A stretch of DNA of 64,000 nt from Micromonospora costi (GCF_003626655.1 NZ_RBAN01000003.1:186001-250000); one strand, 5' to 3'; positions 15,573 through 24,037 are shown, counted from the first letter of the stretch. The notes: a model not told the origin generated them from the sequence alone. A program made the numbers and translations.

Positions 15573-16469
15573 ATGCCCCGCCTGATCGCGACCAGGGGCC
15601 TGCCGGCCTCGGGGAAGACCACCTTCGCCCGGACGCTCCAGCCGTCCGTGGTCCGGGTCAACCGGGACGACCTGCGCCGGATGCTGCACGGCGAGCGGCT
15701 CTTCACCCAGTGGGCCGAGGCGCAGGTGACCACGGCCCAGCGGGCCCAGGTCGAGGCACTGCTGCGCGCCCGGGCCGACGTCTGCGTCGACGACACCAAC
15801 CTGCGCTCGCGCACGCTGCGGGACTGGGCCGAGCTGGCCGCCCGGTACGGCGCCGACTTCGAGGTGCACGACTTCACCGACGTGCCGCTGGACGAGTGCC
15901 TGCGCCGGGACGCCACGCGGCCGGAGGCGGAGCGGGTCGGTGAGGCGGCCATCCGCCGGCTGCACGAGCGCTACCTGGAGGGGCGGGCACTGCCCCTTCC
16001 CGTGCCGGAGGCCCGCACCGGGCGTCCCGCGCGGGTGCAGGCGCCCGACACCGGGCCGCCGGAGATCGTCCTCGTCGACATCGACGGCACCGTGGCGCTG
16101 AACGTCTCGCGCAGCCCGTACGACATGACCCGGGTCGGCGAGGACCGCCCCAACGAGGCCGTGATCGCCGCCGTGCGGGCCATGCACGCCGCCGGGTACG
16201 GGGTCGTCTTCTGCTCCGGGCGCGACGCCTCGGCCCGCGCCGACACGGTGGCGTGGCTGGCCCGGCACGTGCGGGTGCCGTACCTGGCGCTGCACCTGCG
16301 CGCGCTCGGCGACTCCCGCAAGGACTCGGTGGTCAAGCAGGAGATCTACGAGCGGGAGATCCGCGACCGCTACCGGGTCGTCGGCGTCTTCGACGACCGG
16401 ATGCAGGTGGTCCGGATGTGGCGCGCCCTCGGCCTCACCGTCTTCCAGGTGGCCGAGGGCGACTTCTGA
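15573..16469 (+). CDS. T4-Pnk-like polynucleotide kinase/phosphatase
   Basis: A 298-residue fusion of a P-loop kinase and a HAD phosphatase in the same order as phage T4 polynucleotide kinase. The kinase half (about 1-150) begins RGLPASGKTTFAR (K15) with a DDTNLR loop. The phosphatase half (about 160-298) carries VDIDGT (D169, D171), FCSGRDAS and FDDRMQVV motifs of the HAD fold. It could heal RNA or DNA ends (5'-phosphorylation, 3'-dephosphorylation). No RNA ligase, phage or toxin gene lies nearby, so its role is unknown. Start ATG 15573 follows GGAGGTGAG. Convergent with the large gene downstream. Confidence 0.85.
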   Translation: MPRLIATRGLPASGKTTFARTLQPSVVRVNRDDLRRMLHGERLFTQWAEAQVTTAQRAQVEALLRARADVCVDDTNLRSRTLRDWAELAARYGADFEVHDFTDVPLDECLRRDATRPEAERVGEAAIRRLHERYLEGRALPLPVPEARTGRPARVQAPDTGPPEIVLVDIDGTVALNVSRSPYDMTRVGEDRPNEAVIAAVRAMHAAGYGVVFCSGRDASARADTVAWLARHVRVPYLALHLRALGDSRKDSVVKQEIYEREIRDRYRVVGVFDDRMQVVRMWRALGLTVFQVAEGDF

Positions 16470-16493
16470 GGCCGCGGGCGGTTCGCTGCCCGC

Positions 16494-16527
16494 CGGACGG
16501 GCCCTCGGTCGGCCGGGGGCCCGTCCG
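16494..16527. terminator. Bidirectional terminator hairpin
   Basis: An 11-bp perfect stem (CGGACGGGCCC, 16494-16504; GGGCCCGTCCG, 16517-16527) lies between the convergent stops at 16469 and 16533. No T-tract. Confidence 0.6.
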
Positions 16528-16532
16528 TGCGC

Positions 16533-19500
16533 TCAGGCGGCGGCGCGGGCCGCGGTGGCGATGGTGACCTCGGCGCGTACGCCGTTGACCGTCACCGCGA
16601 GCACCACCGACGCGCCGGCTCGCAGCGCGACGAGCCGACCGGTGGCCGGGTCGAACCAGGCCACGTGCCACGGGCGCAGGCCGGTCGCCGCGCCGACGTG
16701 CACGCTCGGCGAGGCGGACCAGTCGGCGCTCACCGGCGCGGCGACCGGGACCGTCCGCCCGCCGGGCTGGGTGAGCGTGGCCGTGACGGTCACCGGTGTG
16801 CCGAGCGCGACGCCGGCCGGGGCGGTCACCGCGAGGCGGTCGGTGTGCGCGTGGACCTCGGCGTCCACCCAGCGCGGACCCTCGGCCAGCGGGTTCCGCC
16901 GCGCCCGGTCGGCCTCGGCCGGGCTGACCGGGTCGACGCCGAACTCCGTCCAGCCGGTGAAGCCGCCCCGGTCCGCGGGCGTCGACGGCGTCTTGCCGGA
17001 GTTGCCGTTGATGACGTACGGCACCCCGTCCACCCGCTCGGCGTGGAACGTGCCCACGTGCCCGCCCACGAAGAGCGCGCCCTTGCCGGTGCGGTGCTGG
17101 AAGTCCGCGAGCCACTGCTCCAGCAGCGCCGCCTCCTTGCGGTCGCCGAGCTGGCTGGCCTTCGCGGGGCTCGGGTCGCGCGGCGGGTGGTGGTGCAGCA
17201 CCACGACCGAGCCGACCGACCGGTCGGTGGCCGCCGATTCGAGCGCCTCGCGCAGCATCCGTATCTGGTCGAAGCCGCCACCGCGCAGGGAGCCGGTGGA
17301 GGAGTTGAGGGTCACGAAGCGCGTGCCCCGGTGGTCGAAGACCCGCGAGGTGGCGCCGAACACGGCCTGGAAGTTGCTGATCGGCGCGCCCATGATCTCG
17401 TGGTTGCCCGGCACGTAGTACCAGGGCAGCTGGTTGCCCAGTTCCTCGTCCAGCACCCGTTTCGCCAGCGCGAAGTCCGCCGGGTACGCGGTGTCGACGA
17501 GGTCGCCGTTGATCACCAGGAAGTCCGGCTTCGCGGCTCTGATCTCCCGCAGCGTCCGGCGGGCCTGGGCCACCAGGTCGCTGTCCGGGTCGGCGGCCAC
17601 GAACTGGGCGTCGGACATCACCGCGAAGCGCCACGGCGCGCCGTCCACCGTGCCGTCGCGCACCACCACGCGGTCCGTACGCGGCTCCTCGGCCGGCGCG
17701 TCCACCGACGGCGGCACCTTCGCCACGAGGTCGTCGATGACGATCTCGTTGGTGTACTGCGCCGCCGCGTTGGTCTCCGCCACGTAGAACCGCCGCACCC
17801 GCACCGGGTACTGCACGCCGGCCGGCACCGCGAACTCGACGTACTTCCAGCCCGTCCAGGTGATGTACGGCCCGCGCAGCACGTGCTGGGTGTCCTGCGC
17901 GTCGTGCAGGTGCAGGCTCGGCCACTCCCCCCGGCCGTTGCCGTAGATCCACATGCCGAACGCCTGCGGCTGGCCGGGCACCTCGATCCACGCGGGCGGG
18001 TCGGCGTACGCGGCGCGGGTGCCGGTGGACTGGCTGAAGTCGTACGACATCTTCAGGCCGGTGCCGGTGTGGCCCGGCGCCGGCGCGACCGAGCCGCTCG
18101 CCCGTGCCTGGCTGAACTTCCACGCGAACGCGTCCTCGAAGTCGGCCACCGGCTGGTCGGTGAGACCCACGGTGACCGGGACGACGGTGCTCTGGCGTCC
18201 CACCCGGACGGTGACCAGTGCGGCGCCGGTGTCGCGCAGCGCGGTCACCGCGAGGTTGCCGTCCTCGGTCGGGGCGATCCGCAGCAGGTCGTGGTCGTAC
18301 TCCAGCTTCAGGTCGGCGGGCTCCACCGGCGCGGTGTTCCCCTCGCCGTCGTAGCCGACCACGCCGAACAGCGCGGAGCCGTCGCGGCCGGTGAGGCCGA
18401 CGCGCTCCACGGTGGAGTCGATCCGGGCCAGGGGCCCGAGCACCGTGAGGCCGAGGCTGCCGCTGGCCGCACCCCGCCGCGCGGTGACGTTCGCGGCACC
18501 GGGGACCAGGGCGTGGAACACACCGTCGCGGTCCACCCGGCCGTGCACCGCCGGGTCGACCCGCCAGGTCGGCGCGCCGGCCGCCGGGCCGTACGTCTCG
18601 TCGTGGCCGGCGGCCGTGAGCCGGCGGCTGAGGCCGGGGAACACCCGGTCGGGGCGTCCGCCGCGGACCGGGGACACGCCGGGCGCGGCCGTCGGGTCGC
18701 TCGCGGTGCGCACCCAGTACCCGTGGAGACGGCCGCTGCCCTGCGGCGCGTAGAGGGCGAGGCCGTTGGGGACGGCGCGCTCCGAGCCGTCGGAGGGGCT
18801 GTTCTCCACCTGCACGGCCGCGGCCCCGGGCTCGCGGGCGAGCAGCGTCGAGGAGCCGCCCCCGTCGAGGTTGAGCGCCGTGTACGCGCCCAGCTCGGCC
18901 ATCATGCGGCCCATCTCGGTCTGCGTCACGCCCCGGCTGTCGACCTGGCGCCCGTCCACCGTCATCATGATCATTTTGCGTCCGTCGGCCGTGAAGCCCA
19001 CCGCGGTGCGCGGGGCCAGCGACGCGTCCGCGATGGCCTGCACCACGCCGTCGCGGACCAGCACGTTGCCGCCGCCGACCGCGGCGTGCAGGGTGCTGCC
19101 GTCCGACGGCTTCGGCCGCCAGGTCACGTCGACCGGGTCACCCGGCCGCAGCCCGGCCAGCGCGTCGGCGCCGGCGTCCCGGCCGAGCAGGATCGTGGTG
19201 CCGGCGGGGATCGGCCCGCTGCCGGCCGTCGGGCTCACGCCGGTCACCCGGCCGCCGGCCACGGCGACCTCGGTGACGCGGGCCGCGCCCTCCACGGCAC
19301 GCTGCCGGGTGTACGTCCCCCAGAGCGCCGTGAACGCGCCGATGCCGCCCGCCTCGACCATGTTGTTGAACTGGGTGAGCGTCACCGGGCCAGCGGGCAG
19401 CACGGCGCTGCCGTCGAAGTTCACCTCGATCACCCGGCCGATGCCCTCGGTGGTGACCGCCACCGCGTTGCGGTGCCCGCTCACCGCCGACTGGATCAGC

Positions 19501-20042
19501 TCGCCGTCGCGGATGCCGACGCCCTGGGCGGCACCCGAGTTGTTGATGTCGAAGAAGTCGCCGTTGACCGCAGCGACCGCGCGGGTCCGGTCCGCGGCGG
19601 CGCGCAGCGGCTCGGCCCGGCTCACCTCGCCGGAGTTGACATAGTCGACAGTGACGCCGCCGGTGAGGTCGGCAGTGATCGCGTCGGCGCGCAGCCACCC
19701 GTCGGCGTCGTACCTGTCGAACGAGGTGAGCTGCACCCCCGGTGCGACCGGCCGGGTGGTCTTCGCGGTCTCCAGGCCGCCGGCCGGCTCGACGCCGCCG
19801 GCGCTGGCGCTCCCGGCCGGCCGGACCAGGGCGAAGCTGACCGGCTCGGTGAACCGGGAGGAGGCGGGTGGCGCGTCCTCGGCGAGGGTGTCGGCCCGGT
19901 CGGTGGCCGGGCCGGCGGTGGCCCGGTCGGCGGCGGCCGCCGATGTCGGCGCGGCGGTGGCCACGGCCGGGAACGGACCGGCCAGGGTGAGCAGCGGCGT
20001 CAGCAGCAGGACGCCGGCGAGGGATCGTCTGCGGGTACGCAT
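16533..20042 (-). CDS. Secreted phosphodiester glycosidase / metallophosphoesterase
   Basis: A 1,169-residue exported protein. A signal peptide (residues 1-31: RTRRR, hydrophobic run, ATAAP) is followed by a phosphodiester-glycosidase (NAGPA-like) domain (about 100-420) with the LDGGGSS signature at D393. Ig-like and jelly-roll-like beta segments follow (about 450-770). A calcineurin-type metallophosphoesterase domain (about 795-1010) has MSDAQF (M809), NGDLVD, GNHE (879-882), HHHPP and GGHVG, then a final Ig-like segment. The GHxH metal motif reads GHVG, a variant at the last position. It may release phosphate or sugars from phosphodiester-linked glycopolymers such as teichoic acids; this is inference. 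ATG at 20042; no strong Shine-Dalgarno. Confidence 0.85.
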   Translation of the reverse strand: MRTRRRSLAGVLLLTPLLTLAGPFPAVATAAPTSAAAADRATAGPATDRADTLAEDAPPASSRFTEPVSFALVRPAGSASAGGVEPAGGLETAKTTRPVAPGVQLTSFDRYDADGWLRADAITADLTGGVTVDYVNSGEVSRAEPLRAAADRTRAVAAVNGDFFDINNSGAAQGVGIRDGELIQSAVSGHRNAVAVTTEGIGRVIEVNFDGSAVLPAGPVTLTQFNNMVEAGGIGAFTALWGTYTRQRAVEGAARVTEVAVAGGRVTGVSPTAGSGPIPAGTTILLGRDAGADALAGLRPGDPVDVTWRPKPSDGSTLHAAVGGGNVLVRDGVVQAIADASLAPRTAVGFTADGRKMIMMTVDGRQVDSRGVTQTEMGRMMAELGAYTALNLDGGGSSTLLAREPGAAAVQVENSPSDGSERAVPNGLALYAPQGSGRLHGYWVRTASDPTAAPGVSPVRGGRPDRVFPGLSRRLTAAGHDETYGPAAGAPTWRVDPAVHGRVDRDGVFHALVPGAANVTARRGAASGSLGLTVLGPLARIDSTVERVGLTGRDGSALFGVVGYDGEGNTAPVEPADLKLEYDHDLLRIAPTEDGNLAVTALRDTGAALVTVRVGRQSTVVPVTVGLTDQPVADFEDAFAWKFSQARASGSVAPAPGHTGTGLKMSYDFSQSTGTRAAYADPPAWIEVPGQPQAFGMWIYGNGRGEWPSLHLHDAQDTQHVLRGPYITWTGWKYVEFAVPAGVQYPVRVRRFYVAETNAAAQYTNEIVIDDLVAKVPPSVDAPAEEPRTDRVVVRDGTVDGAPWRFAVMSDAQFVAADPDSDLVAQARRTLREIRAAKPDFLVINGDLVDTAYPADFALAKRVLDEELGNQLPWYYVPGNHEIMGAPISNFQAVFGATSRVFDHRGTRFVTLNSSTGSLRGGGFDQIRMLREALESAATDRSVGSVVVLHHHPPRDPSPAKASQLGDRKEAALLEQWLADFQHRTGKGALFVGGHVGTFHAERVDGVPYVINGNSGKTPSTPADRGGFTGWTEFGVDPVSPAEADRARRNPLAEGPRWVDAEVHAHTDRLAVTAPAGVALGTPVTVTATLTQPGGRTVPVAAPVSADWSASPSVHVGAATGLRPWHVAWFDPATGRLVALRAGASVVLAVTVNGVRAEVTIATAARAAA

Positions 20043-20189
20043 GGACGACAGTCAACCCGACAATGAACAGAAGTTTCAATAGGCTACGCCTGAACTGAAA
20101 GAAAACTGCATGGGCTGCCGGCTGTGCCTGGCGCCGTTGCCTGACGACGCCCGCCGTTCGGGCTGGTCGGTAATGGTGGCCCACCACGT

Positions 20190-20248
20190 TCCCGCCGGCC
20201 CCACACAATCCCGCCGGCGCCCACGTAACTCCGCCGCCGCCCACATAA
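20190..20248. repeat. Three tandem 19-20-bp repeats
   Basis: Copies at 20190-20208, 20209-20228 and 20229-20248 share the pattern TCCCGCCGGC-CCCAC-AA with a few changes. They lie 150-205 bp upstream of the glycosidase start and could be regulator sites or replication-slippage products. Confidence 0.55.
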
Positions 20249-20290
20249 CGCAGAGCTACCAGACCCGGACCAGCCGGCCCACCCTTCACC

Positions 20291-20363
20291 TCCTTTGCTC
20301 TGCACCCCCATAGGCACCAGGCACGGTCCGTCACCGATGCATATAGGAGTGCAGAGCAAAGGA
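20291..20363. repeat. Long intergenic palindrome with 15-bp perfect arms
   Basis: TCCTTTGCTCTGCAC (20291-20305) pairs perfectly with 20349-20363; pairing continues imperfectly inwards. It lies in the middle of a long gene-free gap, not next to a stop codon. Outer sequence differs from the GATCA-bounded palindromes elsewhere in the window. Confidence 0.6.
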
Positions 20364-20657
20364 CGACGGGGGCTCGGTCCGGGCTCGAGCCCGACCCACG
20401 GGAAACCGCTGGTCAGAGCCGAGAGGCCGGAGCGACCGCGCCCCGGCGGCGGTGAACCTCGCCGAGCCGACCACGGAGAGTGAGAATCCGGCTGGGGGAC
20501 GCCGATCGCACGGAGAGTGACCACCCGACGCCCCCGCACCTGGGTCGCCGCCCCGGACGAGACGGTCGTCGTGCGGCCGCGGCGCGCCGCGCATGACCGA
20601 CGCCGCCTCGACGCCGCCTCAAGGCAGGCCGCCAGGCCGCATGGGCCACGCGCACGA

Positions 20658-20690
20658 CGAAGGGCACGGCCGGAACGGCCGTGCCCTTCG
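20658..20690 (-). terminator. rho terminator hairpin
   Basis: A perfect 14-bp stem, CGAAGGGCACGGCC (20658-20671) with GGCCGTGCCCTTCG (20677-20690), and a 5-nt loop. It begins 21 nt after the rho stop. No T-tract. Confidence 0.7.
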
Positions 20691-20711
20691 TGGATCCTCA
20701 ACCGGGAGGGG

Positions 20712-22739
20712 TCACTCCCCCGGCGTCGACTTCGCGATCTGCATGAGGAACTCGATGTTGGTGCGGGACTGCTTGAGGCGGTCCAGCAGCAGGTCGAGCG
20801 CCGCCTGCGAGTCCAGCGAGTGCAGGACCTTGCGGAGCTTGTGGATGATGGCCAGCTCCTCCGGCGCGAGCAGGATCTCCTCCTTGCGCGTACCGGACGG
20901 GTGGATGTCGATGGCCGGGAAGGTGCGCTTGTCGGCGATCTTCCGGTCCAGCTTCAGCTCCGCGTTACCGGTGCCCTTGAACTCCTCGAAGATGACCGTG
21001 TCGGCCATCGAGCCGGTCTCGACCAGCGCGGTGGCGAGAATGGTCAGCGACCCGCCGTTCTCGATGTTGCGGGCCGCGCCGAGGAAGCGCTTCGGCGGGT
21101 AGAGCGCCGTGGAGTCGATACCACCCGACATGATCCGGCCGCTGGCCGGCGCCGCCAGGTTGTACGACCGGCCGAGCCGCGTCACGGAGTCGAGCAGCAC
21201 GACCACGTCGTGCCCCAGCTCGACGAGCCGCTTCGCCCGCTCGATCGCCAGCTCCGCCACCGTCGTGTGGTCCTGCGGCGGACGGTCGAACGTGGCCGCG
21301 ATGACCTCGCCCTTCACCGAACGCTGCATGTCGGTGACCTCTTCGGGCCGCTCGTCCACCAGCACCACCATCAGGTGGCACTCCGGGTTGTTGTGGGTGA
21401 TCGCGTTGGCGATCGCCTGCAGCACCATCGTCTTACCCGCCTTCGGCGGGGACACGATGAGCGCCCGCTGACCCTTGCCGATCGGCATCACCAGGTCGAT
21501 GACGCGCGTCGTCAGGATGTGCGGCTCAGTCTCCAGCCGCAGCCGCTCCTGCGGGTACAGCGGAGTCAGCTTGTAGAACTCCGGCCGGCGACGGGCCTCC
21601 TCCGGCTCCATGCCGTTGATGGTGTCGAGACGCACCAGCGGGTTGTACTTGTCCCGCCGCTGCTCGCCGTCGCGGGCGGCGCGGACCGCACCGGTGATGG
21701 CGTCACCGCGGCGCAGGCCGTACTTCTTGATCTGGGACATCGACACGTACACGTCGTTCGGGCCGGCCAGGTAGCCGGTGGTCCGCACGAAGGCGTAGTT
21801 GTCGAGGACGTCGATGATGCCGGCCACCGGGACGAGCACGTCGTCCTCGCCGACCTGCGGCTCGCGGCCGCCCTCGCCGCCCTCGGCGCGCTCGCCCCGA
21901 CCGCGGCGGCGGTCCCGGAAGCGGCTGCGCCGGCCGCGCCGGCCGCCGCCCTCGCCGTCCTCGTCGCCGTCGTTGTCGCGCTCGGCGCGCTGGCCCCGGT
22001 CGTTGCGGTCGCCGCGGTCGTTGCGCTCGTTACGGTCGCCACGCTCGGCCCGCTCACCACGCTCGTTGCGGTCGCCACGCTCGGCCCGCTCACCGCGCTC
22101 GGCCCGCTCACCACGGTCGCCGCGCTCGGCCCGCTCACCACGCTCGGCCCGCTCACCACGGTCGCCACGCTCGTTGCGGTCGCCGCGCTCGGCCCGCTCA
22201 CCGCGCTCGGCCCGCTCACCGCGCTCGGCCCGCTCGTTGCGGTCGCGCCCACCGCGGCCCTCGCCCCGGTCGGTACGCTCGCCGGCCTCGGCCTCCTCCG
22301 TACGCGCCTCGGCGGCCCGCGCCTCCGCGGCCGCGCCGCCCCGACGCCGGGACCGGCCACGGCCCTCGGTCTCGGCCGGGGCCGCCTCGGCCGCCGGCTG
22401 CTCGGCGGTGCGCCGATCGGCCTCCGGCCGCTCGGTGGTCTCCCGCACCTCGGCGTGCACCTCTTCACGGGCGGGAGCCGCCGCGGCCGCGACCTCGGCC
22501 CGCGGTCGAGGGGTCCCGGCGGCGGCGCCGCCCTGCCGCTCGGAGATCGCGGCGATCAGCTCGCCCTTACGCATGCGAGCCGTGCCGGAGATGCCGAGCG
22601 ACGCGGCCAGGCTCTGGAGCTCTGGCAGCAGCATCGCCGACAGACCCGTGCCGCTACGCCGACGACGGGCGGGGGCGGCGGTGGTGGCTTCGCCAGCGAC
22701 GTTGGAAACATCCGACGTCACGTCGGTGGTGTCGCTCAA
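20712..22739 (-). CDS. rho: Transcription termination factor Rho
   Basis: Hexameric RNA helicase that ends transcription. The 675-residue form has a Rho N-terminal helix domain (about 25-70, LPELQSLAASLGISG), a long charged insert (about 75-300), the cold-shock RNA-binding domain (about 305-375) and the RecA-like ATPase core with SPPKAGKT (K436). The insert is a string of ERG/ERAERGDRNERG repeats, an actinobacterial feature that widens RNA binding. Start is placed at TTG 22739, with GGAAGG 6 nt upstream; the frame is open to 22847 but lacks similarity. The TTG overlaps the stop of a leader frame (TTGA). Terminator hairpin downstream. Confidence 0.97.
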   Translation of the reverse strand: MSDTTDVTSDVSNVAGEATTAAPARRRRSGTGLSAMLLPELQSLAASLGISGTARMRKGELIAAISERQGGAAAGTPRPRAEVAAAAAPAREEVHAEVRETTERPEADRRTAEQPAAEAAPAETEGRGRSRRRGGAAAEARAAEARTEEAEAGERTDRGEGRGGRDRNERAERGERAERGERAERGDRNERGDRGERAERGERAERGDRGERAERGERAERGDRNERGERAERGDRNERNDRGDRNDRGQRAERDNDGDEDGEGGGRRGRRSRFRDRRRGRGERAEGGEGGREPQVGEDDVLVPVAGIIDVLDNYAFVRTTGYLAGPNDVYVSMSQIKKYGLRRGDAITGAVRAARDGEQRRDKYNPLVRLDTINGMEPEEARRRPEFYKLTPLYPQERLRLETEPHILTTRVIDLVMPIGKGQRALIVSPPKAGKTMVLQAIANAITHNNPECHLMVVLVDERPEEVTDMQRSVKGEVIAATFDRPPQDHTTVAELAIERAKRLVELGHDVVVLLDSVTRLGRSYNLAAPASGRIMSGGIDSTALYPPKRFLGAARNIENGGSLTILATALVETGSMADTVIFEEFKGTGNAELKLDRKIADKRTFPAIDIHPSGTRKEEILLAPEELAIIHKLRKVLHSLDSQAALDLLLDRLKQSRTNIEFLMQIAKSTPGE
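21979..22264 (-). repeat. Degenerate repeats coding the Rho Arg/Glu/Gly insert
   Basis: In-frame repeats built from GER, AER, GDR and NER units (about 95 codons) inside rho. The DNA is a run of cgctcggcccgctcac-like units with no spacers of constant length, so it is protein low complexity and not a CRISPR. Confidence 0.8.
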
Positions 22740-23002
22740 TGGATTCCTTCCCTCGATAGGCCGGGACTGCCCGGAGTCGACAAGCAGGTGGCCGGGCGGC
22801 CTCGGTGCACCCGCCTCGCATGAACGCGTCGCGGGAGTCTGTGACACAGCAGCCGGTCGGTTTCCCGACTCACCAGCATCGGTGAGCAGGTCTCGCCGTC
22901 TGCGGCGACCTGTGGAAACTGCGGTGCGGCGTGGGCCTTGGCAGGGGTGACGGGCTGACCGCCGAGAGCTTCGGGGGTGCGCCGACCCGCAGGAGATCGC
23001 AT
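22736..23002 (-). CDS. Candidate rho leader ORF (88 codons)
   Basis: An ATG at 23002 opens an 88-codon frame that ends in TGA at 22738-22736, overlapping the rho TTG start as TTGA. TAGACT and TAGCAC boxes (plus strand 23014-23025) lie just upstream, fitting a promoter whose transcript begins near this ATG. The peptide shows no known family and has no Shine-Dalgarno. Open frames of this length occur by chance at this GC content, so only the 4-bp overlap and position argue for a real leader. Two hairpins (22869-22886, 22888-22911) lie within it. Confidence 0.3.
   Translation of the reverse strand: MRSPAGRRTPEALGGQPVTPAKAHAAPQFPQVAADGETCSPMLVSRETDRLLCHRLPRRVHARRVHRGRPATCLSTPGSPGLSREGIH
22869..22911 (-). 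promoter_or_regulatory. Paired hairpins in the rho leader
   Basis: CTCACC-6nt-GGTGAG (22869-22886) is followed one base later by a bulged hairpin 22888-22911 (AGGT, bulge, CGCCG, 4-nt loop, CGGCG, ACCT). Both are in the transcribed leader about 130-170 nt before the rho start. Rho genes are known to be autoregulated through their leaders in other bacteria; here this is inference. Confidence 0.35.
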
Positions 23003-23019
23003 GCTTCGCGGCTGTGCTA

Positions 23020-23025
23020 AGTCTA
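23020..23025 (-). promoter_or_regulatory. Candidate rho -10 box TAGACT
   Basis: TAGACT on the minus strand lies in the most AT-rich part of the rho-thrB gap (TTGATT and TAGCAC are close by). It would start the transcript near 23013, just before the leader ATG. No convincing -35 at 16-18 bp spacing is seen. Confidence 0.35.
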
Positions 23026-23033
23026 GAGCGTAA

Positions 23034-23978
23034 TCAACTCTTCCGACCTGCGGCAACAGGGTCCCGCTCGGCGTGTCCAAGTCTACCCCGGGCGACCCGG
23101 GCGCCGCTGACATCTATCGGCAACCGCCAGACCTGCCAGTCTGTTCCCGGGTCGAAGCCCTCGGGCGGGTCGCTGAGCGCCAGGACAGTCGGACCCGCCC
23201 CACTGACCACAGCCGCCACACCCGCCGCACGCAACGCGCTGACCAGGGCAGCCGTGCCCGGCATGCCGGCCGCCCGGTAATCCTGGTGGAGACGGTCGAC
23301 GGTGGCGGGGAACAGCAGCGCCGGGTCGACCGTGAGCGCGTGCACGAGCAGGGCGGCCCGGCCCGCCGTCAAGGCCGCGTCGCCATGCGGCACGGTGGCT
23401 GGCAGCGCCGCCCGGGCGGCCGCCGTGAGCCCGCGCTCCGTCGGCACGAAGACCGTGGGCCGAACCCCGTCGGCGACCCGGCGGGTGACGGCGCGGGCCC
23501 CGGCCGGCTCGGTCCACGCGAGGGTGAAGCCACCGAGCAGGCACGGCGCCACGTTGTCGGGATGACCCTCCAGCTCGGCGGCGAGCCGGAGGACGGCGGC
23601 GTCGTCGAGGCGGCTGTCGCCGTCGGCCACCAGGGCCCGCGCCAGCAGCAGACCGGCGACGATCGCGGCGGACGAGGAGCCCAGCCCCCGGGCCTGCGGG
23701 ATGCGGTTGACGCACTCCACGACGAGCCCCGACGGCTCCCCGCCCAGGCGCCCGAAGGCGGCGCGCATGGCCCGGACCACGAGATGCCGGTCGTCGCCGG
23801 GCAGCTCACCCGCGCCCTCACCGGTGACCGTGACCCGCACGCCGGCCGGGGCGATCTCGGCCGCGACGTCGTCGTGCAGCCCGAGGGCGAGCCCCAGCGC
23901 GTCGAATCCCGGCCCCAGGTTGGCACTGGTGGCGGGCACCCGGACCCGGACCGGCCCGGCGGTGAAGTTCGTCGGCAC
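23034..23978 (-). CDS. thrB: Homoserine kinase
   Basis: GHMP-family kinase that phosphorylates homoserine for threonine synthesis. The 314 residues start VRVRVPATSANLGPGFDALG, and the ATP-binding motif IPQARGLGSSSAAIVAGLLL is at about residues 95-114. The C-terminal GHMP motif SGAGPTVLAL is present. Start is GTG 23978, with a TAGCAT box ending 6 nt upstream and no Shine-Dalgarno, so it is probably leaderless and has its own promoter. It is separated from thrC by an MFS gene and an RND gene, whereas the usual order is hom-thrC-thrB. Confidence 0.95.
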   Translation of the reverse strand: MPTNFTAGPVRVRVPATSANLGPGFDALGLALGLHDDVAAEIAPAGVRVTVTGEGAGELPGDDRHLVVRAMRAAFGRLGGEPSGLVVECVNRIPQARGLGSSSAAIVAGLLLARALVADGDSRLDDAAVLRLAAELEGHPDNVAPCLLGGFTLAWTEPAGARAVTRRVADGVRPTVFVPTERGLTAAARAALPATVPHGDAALTAGRAALLVHALTVDPALLFPATVDRLHQDYRAAGMPGTAALVSALRAAGVAAVVSGAGPTVLALSDPPEGFDPGTDWQVWRLPIDVSGARVARGRLGHAERDPVAAGRKS

Positions 23979-23984
23979 GGGCTC

Positions 23985-23990
23985 ATGCTA
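23985..23990 (-). promoter_or_regulatory. thrB -10 box TAGCAT
   Basis: TAGCAT on the minus strand, 6 nt before the thrB GTG, places the transcription start on or next to the start codon. It would let thrB be expressed independently of the transporter genes upstream. Confidence 0.5.
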
Positions 23991-24037
23991 GGGCGGGGGT
24001 CCGACGATCCCCGCCACCGGCCCGACCGGTGGGACCG

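Larger units (their letters stand above)
20043..20711. other. 669-bp gap between the glycosidase gene and rho
   Basis: No credible gene. It contains, in order: the upstream region of the glycosidase gene (TAGCCT box near 20088 on the minus strand and a dyad around AGGC-TAC-GCCT), three 19-20-bp tandem repeats (20190-20248), a long palindrome (20291-20363), and the rho terminator (20658-20690). Open frames in the remainder are typical GC-rich chance frames. Confidence 0.6.

Noticed and set aside
15573..16469. Phage remnant around the polynucleotide kinase
   Set aside because: No structural, lysis or integrase genes are nearby, and flanking genes are ordinary chromosomal ones.
16527..20066. 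A 1,179-codon plus-strand frame opposite the glycosidase gene
   Set aside because: The minus strand has a signal peptide and two recognisable catalytic domains; the plus-strand frame is low-complexity, as expected from GC-rich third-position bias.
21979..22264. CRISPR-like short repeats
   Set aside because: The repeats are in frame inside rho, vary in unit order and have no spacers of fixed length; they encode an Arg/Glu/Gly insert.
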